Part shown: positions 5,962-10,522 of the stretch, piece after piece
Layout of the letters: each line of letters begins with the position of its first letter
How positions within the stretch are numbered: position 1 is the stretch's first letter
Origin: Nocardioidaceae bacterium UBA4001
GTDB taxonomy: Bacteria > Actinomycetota > Actinomycetes > Propionibacteriales > Nocardioidaceae
Length of the DNA stretch: 10,522 nt
Direction of reading: 5' to 3'
Assembly: GCA_002384855.1 (NCBI GenBank)
Contig: DGBP01000033.1
Location: 4,132-14,653, forward strand
The notes under the pieces: model-generated
Told to the model about the DNA's origin: nothing
The model's database searches: none
What the model saw: the letters and a program-made list of their open reading frames with translations, nothing else
Program-made: the position numbers and the translations under genes

Positions 5962-6465
5962 ATGGCGCTGATGGACCTCGTGACCATGCCGCTGCGGGTC
6001 GGTGCGGCGGCGACACAGGTGACCCTCACCCTGGGCGAGCTGGTGGCGCCGGAGGGTCCGGTGCGTCGTGAGGGTGGGTACGCCGAGCGGCTGATGGCCG
6101 TGATCGGCGAGGGCGGCCCGCTCGACCGGCTCACCCGGGAGGACGGTGTGCTGGACCGGATGCTGCGCGAGGAGGGCCTGCTCGACCGGTTGCTCGCCGA
6201 CGACGGCACCCTGGAGCGGCTCACCGCGGAGGGCGGGACCCTCGACCAGCTGGTGGCTCTCGGCGAGACCCTCGAGGCGATCGCTCCCCGGCTCGAGGAG
6301 CTCGGAGCAGTGGTCCCGGAGCTGCACCGGTCGGTCGACGCCCTCAGCGACGCCGTCGGGCCTATCGGCGAGCTCGCCGGCCGTCTCCCTGGGGCGCGCC
6401 GGAGGACTCTCGCTGCAGCCCCCTCCCCCGAGCCCGAGCCCGAGCCCGACAATGCCCTCTTCTGA
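5962..6465 (+). CDS. Hypothetical protein with 10-residue tandem repeats
   Basis: I do not recognise a characterised family for this 167-residue protein. Residues 1-30 (MALMDLVTMPLRVGAAATQV...) are amphipathic but contain no signal peptide or clear membrane helix. Residues 52-101 hold five consecutive 10-residue units of the pattern G-x-L-D/E-R-L-x-x-E/D-x: GPLDRLTRED, GVLDRMLREE, GLLDRLLADD, GTLERLTAEG and GTLDQLVALG. A helical continuation runs to about 138, and the tail is a short Pro-Glu repeat. The leucine spacing and charge pattern suggest a helical or solenoid surface for protein or membrane contact. The start at 5962 is chosen because a leaderless -10 lies 6 bases upstream. The last 14 bases overlap the methyltransferase start, so the two are very likely co-transcribed and translationally coupled. 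Confidence 0.8.
   Translation: MALMDLVTMPLRVGAAATQVTLTLGELVAPEGPVRREGGYAERLMAVIGEGGPLDRLTREDGVLDRMLREEGLLDRLLADDGTLERLTAEGGTLDQLVALGETLEAIAPRLEELGAVVPELHRSVDALSDAVGPIGELAGRLPGARRRTLAAAPSPEPEPEPDNALF
6115..6264 (+). repeat. Five degenerate 30-bp tandem repeats (coding)
   Basis: Five in-frame 30-base units (starting at 6115, 6145, 6175, 6205 and 6235) encode the GxLDRLxxxE decapeptides. The core CTCGACCGG or CTGGACCGG recurs at a fixed place in units 1-3. Units 4 and 5 have drifted (GAGCGG, GACCAG). The repeats are too diverged for recent slippage and appear maintained at the protein level. Confidence 0.75.
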
Positions 6466-7261
6466 CAGCGTCGAGCCGACCCGGCGGCCCGTCTCGGAGG
6501 CCGAGACTCGCCGCGCGAACCGTCGCGACTGGGATGCCTACGCCGACGAGTACCAGGCCACCCACGGCACCTTCCTCGGTGACGCCGGCTTCATCTGGTC
6601 ACCCGAGGGCGTCGACGAGGCGGAGGTCCGCGTCCTCGGTGACGTCGACGGTCGTGACGTGCTCGAGATCGGCTGCGGTGCAGCCCAGTGCGCCCGCTGG
6701 CTGACCGCCCGGGGCGCCCGCGCCGTCGGTCTCGACGTCTCCCACCGACAGCTCCAGCACGGCCGGCGCATCGACCTCGACAGCGGCTCGTCGGTGCCCA
6801 CCGTCTGCGCCACCGCGACGGACCTGCCCTTCGCCGACGGGAGCTTCGACATCGCGTTCTCGTCGTTCGGGGCGCTGCAGTTCGTGTACGACGCCGGGGC
6901 GGCCGTCGCCGAGGTGGCCCGGGTGCTGCGCCCCGGAGGCCGGTTCGCCTTCTCGGTGACCCACCCGATCCGCTGGAGCATGCCCGACGACCCGACCGCG
7001 GAGGGGCTGGTCGTGACGAGCTCGTACTGGGACCGCACGCCCTACGTCGAGCAGGACGCGGAGACCGGCGAGCCCAGGTACGTCGAGCACCACCGGACCG
7101 TGGGCGACTGGGTCCGGGTCCTCGCCCGCCACGGCTTCCGGCTCGAGGACCTGGTGGAGCCGGAGTGGCCAGCCGGCCACGACCGGGTCTGGGGCGGCTG
7201 GGGCCCTGTGCGGGGTCGGTTGATCCCCGGCACCGCGATCTTCAGCGCGACACTGTCGTAG
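6452..7261 (+). CDS. Class I SAM-dependent methyltransferase
   Basis: This 269-residue cytosolic methyltransferase of the Methyltransf_11/UbiE-like type transfers a methyl group from S-adenosylmethionine. Motif I is VLEIGCGAAQ (70-79). The acidic residue ending strand 2 is D95 in AVGLDVS. ATDLPFADGSFDIAFSSFGALQFV (122-145) covers the adenine-binding and post-II region, and RVLRPGGRFAFSVTHP (157-172) is the post-motif III signature. The N-terminal RRANRRDWDAYADEYQ (20-35) is the usual lid helix. The substrate is not evident. The start is the ATG at 6452, inside the end of the previous gene and 12 residues before the conserved helix; the frame is open further upstream only as a shadow. No Shine-Dalgarno is present, since the preceding bases are a GAGCCC repeat, so translation probably depends on coupling to the upstream gene. 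A hairpin terminator follows 10 bases after the stop. Confidence 0.9.
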   Translation: MPSSDSVEPTRRPVSEAETRRANRRDWDAYADEYQATHGTFLGDAGFIWSPEGVDEAEVRVLGDVDGRDVLEIGCGAAQCARWLTARGARAVGLDVSHRQLQHGRRIDLDSGSSVPTVCATATDLPFADGSFDIAFSSFGALQFVYDAGAAVAEVARVLRPGGRFAFSVTHPIRWSMPDDPTAEGLVVTSSYWDRTPYVEQDAETGEPRYVEHHRTVGDWVRVLARHGFRLEDLVEPEWPAGHDRVWGGWGPVRGRLIPGTAIFSATLS

Positions 7262-7271
7262 GAGACGCAGA

Positions 7272-7298
7272 AGGGGCGCCGGTCAGCCCGGCGCCCCT
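7272..7298. terminator. Strong hairpin terminator between convergent genes
   Basis: The arms AGGGGCGCCGG (7272-7282) and CCGGCGCCCCT (7288-7298) pair perfectly over 11 bases around a 5-base loop TCAGC. The hairpin lies in the 51-base gap between the convergent stops of the methyltransferase (7261) and the heptad-repeat protein (7313), so it can end both transcripts. There is no long U-tract on either strand; the plus side is followed by a mildly T-rich stretch. Confidence 0.85.
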
Positions 7299-7312
7299 CC
7301 GTGTTGCTGTGA

Positions 7313-9916
7313 TCAGATGAAGCGGCGACGCAGGGCGAAGGCGCCCGCACCGGCAGCCAGGACGGCAGCGCCGCCCAGACCCTGGGCCAGGTTGCGACCG
7401 CTCACGCCGTCCTCGCCGCCGATCTCGTAGCTGTACGCCGCGAGACCCATGGCACCCTCGGGTGCGCCGTAGACCATCTTCTCGGTCTGGGCGCGCTCCG
7501 CACCGGCCTCGAGCGAGGCGTACATCTGCCCGTAGTTCTGGGCCGTCGCCTCGCCCGCCTCGACGAGCTTGCTGGTGCCCTCGTCGGACAGACGCTGCGC
7601 GCCGTCGACGAGCTTCGGTGCACCCTTCGACGCCTGCGTCAGGCCGTCAGCCAGACGTCCCGAACCGGCCGCCGCGTCTCCGAGGCCGGTGGCGAGCTGG
7701 TTCGCACCGTCGGCCAGCTGGGTAGAGCCGTCAGCCGCCCGGCCCGTGCCGTCCGCCAGCTGGCCGGCACCGCTCTCCAGAGCGCCGAGCCCGTCCGCCA
7801 GCTGACCCGCTCCTGCAGAAAGTTCCACGCCACCTGCCGCGAGCTGGTTGACGCCGCTCACCAGTGCGTTCACGCCTGCGACAAGCTCGTCGCCACCGTC
7901 GGCGAGTGCACCGGCGGCACACCGAAGAGTGGACTCGGGGTCGCAACCCTTGGTCGGCTCGCCGAGCCCCGCGAGGATCTCCGCTTCGATGCTCTTCACG
8001 AGCTCACTCACTAGGACGGGGACACCGCCCTGAACCGCCATCGCAGCTTCCTTGATGCCGCAGTCATCAGCGGGCGTGGCCGTGGCCTTTGCTTCGGCAC
8101 ACTGCAGCGGGTTGCCGTTCGACAGGCCAGCCCGCAGACGGTCGAGACCCGCCCCTTGAGCCAGCAGCAGCGTGTCAACCTTGCCGGTTATGCCCCTCAA
8201 GGCATCGGCGGCAGCATTGATCTGTGATTCCGCGCTCTGCGCTGTCGGACCGAAGAGACCGAAGTACATCTTCGAAAGGATCTGGCATTCGCTGTTCGCC
8301 GGCAGCAAATCAGGCGGACGGAACCCCTCAACCGGCCCCGCCGGGCACGCGTTGAAGGTGGAGTACAGGACAGTCAGGCCGGGCTTGAGCTCACTCTCCA
8401 AGGTGCCCACGCCATCGCTCAACTGATCGGCGACGAAGTCAACACCGTCGAGTGCGCCGCAGCGCTCTGGCTCGCCGCCGGTCAACCCCAGGTAGCAGTC
8501 CAGCGCCGCCGGGGCCGCCGGGAACCGCATTGCGTACTGGATGGCGTTGACCCCACCCAGCAGCGTGCCGGCGGTCGGAGCGTCGGTTCGCTGGCCGACA
8601 CCGTCGATGATGGCCTGCAGAGCTCCGAGCAGGGCCTTGTAGTCGTTGTTCTTGCTGAGCTCTTCCTGCACACTCTGCGGCAGCGCGTCGACAGCGTCGT
8701 ACAACTGCGTCAATCCGGCCTCCAGGCCCTTCTGGCCAGCCGCCAGACGCTTCGCTCCGGCGCTGAGGTCACCGACGCCGGCATCGGCCTGGCTCAGGCC
8801 TCCGCTCAGTCGGCCAGCACCATCCGCAAGCTTGGAGCCACCAGCCGCGGCCTCGCCCGCACCAGCGGCAAGCTGGCCCGCGCCGTCGTCGAGCTGACCG
8901 AGGCCGCTGTTGAGCTCGGCGGCACCGGCAGCGAGTCGGTCCGCACCCGGAGCAGCCTTGCCGGCGAGCCCCGCCTCGAGCTGGCTCGCACCGTCGCGCA
9001 GCTGGATGAGGCCGGCGAGCAGGTCACCGGCACCGTCACGGAGCTTGAGCAGGTTGGCGTCGATCTGGCCGGCACCGTCGGTGAGCTCGATGCCTGTGTC
9101 GGCACCGCCCTTGTAGCTCTCGCCGGCGGCCTTGAAGCTGGGGCTCTCGAGCGGGTTGACCGGGAGTGCGGTGACCACGGCGCGCGGGATGACACCGTCG
9201 GTGATCTCGGCCTCGTAGCCGAACTCCGCGGTGTCGGAGCCGATCGGCGGGAAGAGCGTCATCGTGAAGGACAGCTTCGTGCCACCCTTGCCGTCGCCGG
9301 CCATGTTCGCCTGGCCCGAGGTGACGTCGGTGAAGCTCGAGGGGGCGACCAGAGTCAGTGACCCGACCATCGGGATCGGCACCTCGACCGTCTCGGTGAT
9401 CATGTTGCCGGTGCCATCGTCGTACGTGAGCTCCTGCGGAGCCGCAGTGACGTTCTTGACGCGGTACTTCACCTCGAGGTGGCCGCTCTTACCCACGACG
9501 TCACCGGGCTCGACGAGCTCTCCGTCGAGGTAGTACTGAACCTGGATGTCGAGCGGGAGGTCGCCGTCGTACTCGCTGACCGTTCGCAGCCGCTCCTTGC
9601 CGTCGACCTCCAGGGTGGCGACCTGCTGCCCGTCCTCGGTGTCGAACCCACCGAAGCCGTCGAGGTTGCGCATCCCCTCGGTCTGCGCAGGGTTGCGGAG
9701 CTCGACGGTGCCCTCACCGGTCGCGGAGATCTGCTCGTAGATCCGCTTCGTCTCCACCTTGCCGGTGGGGTCGGTGTAGATCGACACGGTCTCGGTGTTG
9801 ACGAGGTCGACGTCACCCTCAGCGGCGACGGCCGGCGCAGCCGCCATCATCGCGACAAGGGCGACCGACCCGGAGACGGCCGCTACGCGCAGCGGCACGT
9901 GGAAACGGCCCTTCAT
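7313..9916 (-). CDS. Secreted, membrane-anchored protein with Leu/Gly heptad repeats (YhgE/Pip-like repeats)
   Basis: This 867-residue protein is predicted to be exported and anchored at its C-terminus. Residues 1-32 form a Sec signal peptide with a likely cut after AVAA. Residues 35-265 are a beta-rich extracellular region. Residues 277-405 and 668-780 are two arrays of seven-residue units with Leu at position 4 and Gly at position 7 (for example QLADGAN, QLATGLG), the X-X-X-Leu-X-X-Gly heptads known from YhgE/Pip proteins. Between them is a less repetitive segment with all eight cysteines (474, 486, 524, 544, 606, 619, 658, 666), suggesting up to four disulfides. A final helix (842-861) is followed by RRRFI, with no LPXTG. 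Unlike true YhgE/Pip proteins it lacks the multi-helix C-terminal transport domain. The ATG at 9916 overlaps the stop of the upstream gene (ATGA) and has GGAGAA 6 bases before it. The topology is well supported; the function is unknown, and cell-surface scaffolding is a guess. Confidence 0.88.
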   Translation of the reverse strand: MKGRFHVPLRVAAVSGSVALVAMMAAAPAVAAEGDVDLVNTETVSIYTDPTGKVETKRIYEQISATGEGTVELRNPAQTEGMRNLDGFGGFDTEDGQQVATLEVDGKERLRTVSEYDGDLPLDIQVQYYLDGELVEPGDVVGKSGHLEVKYRVKNVTAAPQELTYDDGTGNMITETVEVPIPMVGSLTLVAPSSFTDVTSGQANMAGDGKGGTKLSFTMTLFPPIGSDTAEFGYEAEITDGVIPRAVVTALPVNPLESPSFKAAGESYKGGADTGIELTDGAGQIDANLLKLRDGAGDLLAGLIQLRDGASQLEAGLAGKAAPGADRLAAGAAELNSGLGQLDDGAGQLAAGAGEAAAGGSKLADGAGRLSGGLSQADAGVGDLSAGAKRLAAGQKGLEAGLTQLYDAVDALPQSVQEELSKNNDYKALLGALQAIIDGVGQRTDAPTAGTLLGGVNAIQYAMRFPAAPAALDCYLGLTGGEPERCGALDGVDFVADQLSDGVGTLESELKPGLTVLYSTFNACPAGPVEGFRPPDLLPANSECQILSKMYFGLFGPTAQSAESQINAAADALRGITGKVDTLLLAQGAGLDRLRAGLSNGNPLQCAEAKATATPADDCGIKEAAMAVQGGVPVLVSELVKSIEAEILAGLGEPTKGCDPESTLRCAAGALADGGDELVAGVNALVSGVNQLAAGGVELSAGAGQLADGLGALESGAGQLADGTGRAADGSTQLADGANQLATGLGDAAAGSGRLADGLTQASKGAPKLVDGAQRLSDEGTSKLVEAGEATAQNYGQMYASLEAGAERAQTEKMVYGAPEGAMGLAAYSYEIGGEDGVSGRNLAQGLGGAAVLAAGAGAFALRRRFI
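7577..7915 (-). repeat. C-terminal Leu/Gly heptad array (coding)
   Basis: About sixteen consecutive 21-base units encode residues 668-780 of the surface protein. The most regular stretch is GQLADG..., TQLADG..., NQLATG..., GRLADG.... At DNA level CAGCTGGC-type cores recur on the coding strand, which makes the array a possible site of slippage or recombination with the matching array at 8702-9088. Confidence 0.7.
8702..9088 (-). repeat. N-terminal Leu/Gly heptad array (coding)
   Basis: About eighteen 21-base units encode residues 277-405 of the surface protein (KLRDGAG, QLRDGAS, QLDDGAG, KLADGAG and similar). One unit around residues 319-325 departs from the pattern. The array is similar in sequence to the C-terminal one, and the two flank the cysteine-containing segment symmetrically. 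Confidence 0.7.
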
Positions 9917-10494
9917 GAGTTCTTCTCCATCATCATGTCGTCGAGGCGACTTGTCTCGCCGTCGTCCTGCCGGGGGTTGCGGGCACGTCGTGCGCGCGTC
10001 TCGGGCTGCTCACCGCTCGGAGCGACCATGGCCGTGGCGAAGAAGCCGACGGCCGTGGTCAGCAGGAGCGCCGTCGCTGCCGCGGTCGACGTCGAGGCGG
10101 CCTCCGGGATCGACGCGGCGAACGGGCGCTCGTAGACGCCGCTGAAGACACCGACGCCCAGCAGCGGAGCCCAGAGAGGGACGCGGCCGAGGCTGGCCGC
10201 GGAGACGAGGACCGCGAGCGCAACCGTCAGGCCCATCATCACGGCCTGGCCCCCGGTGCTGTCAGGCAGCATCAGAGCTCGGACGAGGTACAGGACCCAC
10301 GCGATCGCAAATCCGGCCACGAACCCCGTCACACGCATGATCGGGCTGCGGTCGGGCACAAGGGCCACCACCGCCCCGACAGCGATGCCCGCCAAGGCGA
10401 CAAGCTTGAGGTCGAGGTCGAGTGCGGCACCCAACAGCACGACGAGAACCGCCGTGACTGTCAGCACCACCCCGACCAGCAGTGTTCTGCGCAT
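9913..10494 (-). CDS. Multi-pass membrane protein of unknown function
   Basis: This 193-residue protein is strongly hydrophobic. It has about six predicted membrane helices (roughly 4-24, 28-46, 54-75, 83-101, 106-121 and 136-157) and a charged tail of about 35 residues containing an Arg-rich stretch (TRARRARNPRQDD), probably cytoplasmic. I recognise no family and see no catalytic motif. The ATG at 10494 is supported by a strong Shine-Dalgarno, GGAGGGAG, 9 bases upstream. Its stop overlaps the start of the 867-residue surface protein as ATGA, so the two are almost certainly co-translated. The membrane protein may help assemble, stabilise or work with the surface protein. No promoter can be judged, because only 28 bases remain upstream and the operon may begin outside the window. 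Confidence 0.85.
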   Translation of the reverse strand: MRRTLLVGVVLTVTAVLVVLLGAALDLDLKLVALAGIAVGAVVALVPDRSPIMRVTGFVAGFAIAWVLYLVRALMLPDSTGGQAVMMGLTVALAVLVSAASLGRVPLWAPLLGVGVFSGVYERPFAASIPEAASTSTAAATALLLTTAVGFFATAMVAPSGEQPETRARRARNPRQDDGETSRLDDMMMEKNS

Positions 10495-10503
10495 GCTGGC
10501 GCG

Positions 10504-10511
10504 CTCCCTCC
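10504..10511 (-). promoter_or_regulatory. Ribosome binding site deciding the membrane-protein start
   Basis: GGAGGGAG on the minus strand lies 9 bases before the ATG at 10494. It is one of the strongest Shine-Dalgarno matches in the window and fixes the start of the six-helix protein. Confidence 0.6.
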
Positions 10512-10522
10512 GGAACCCGTCG

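Noticed and set aside
6146..6451. N-terminal extension of the methyltransferase frame
   Set aside because: The codons are a shadow of the decapeptide repeats in another frame, Ser/Arg/Pro-rich with no domain. The ATG at 6452 suits the family.
7577..9088. Possible CRISPR or satellite array suggested by repeated short motifs
   Set aside because: The repeats are 21-base coding units of a heptad protein in one open frame, without spacers or constant repeat sequence.

Overview
The window is about 70% G+C with strong G/C preference at third codon positions. It carries an actinobacterial-type ribosomal protein S1, two genes that appear to be read from leaderless promoters, and a perfect match to the GlxR/Crp palindrome. 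A high-GC actinobacterium, probably of the Nocardioidaceae/Propionibacteriales type, is the best fit. Genus is inferred from general resemblance, not from a search.

Layout from left to right. (1) 1-1111, minus: the first 370 codons of rpsA (S1); its 3' end lies outside the window. (2) 1112-1405: a divergent intergenic region with a nested inverted repeat on the rpsA side and three TCTAGGTT-like direct repeats, about 11 bp apart, abutting the other gene. (3) 1406-4437, plus: a two-gene unit joined by an ATGA overlap. The first gene is a MerR-type regulator with a cobalamin-binding domain carrying the W-x9-EH signature of CarH/LitR photoreceptors. The second is a 713-residue MMPL transporter. 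(4) 4438-4979: a large inverted repeat, then a possible small membrane-protein gene on the minus strand with an unresolved start, and a GlxR/Crp-like operator just upstream of its probable coding part. (5) 4980-5918, minus: an APH-family phosphotransferase. (6) 5962-7261, plus: a protein with 10-residue tandem repeats and a SAM-dependent methyltransferase whose reading frames overlap by 14 bases. (7) 7272-7298: a strong hairpin terminator between convergent genes. (8) 7313-10494, minus: a six-helix membrane protein coupled by an ATGA overlap to a secreted, membrane-anchored 867-residue protein. That protein has two arrays of Leu/Gly heptads flanking a cysteine-containing, lower-GC segment.

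The most coherent candidate system is item 3. A probable B12-dependent light sensor sits behind an operator array that matches the known CarH geometry (three ~11-bp direct repeats) and overlaps its own leaderless -10 element. It is translationally coupled to a lipid-type exporter. The simplest model is that the regulator represses its own operon in the dark and is released by light, raising synthesis of the MMPL pump. MMPL genes occur in actinobacterial carotenoid operons (for example in Corynebacterium glutamicum), so a pigment- or envelope-lipid-related photoprotective role is plausible, but no crt gene is visible here. The second unit of interest is the membrane protein/heptad-repeat surface protein pair, for which I can assign no function.
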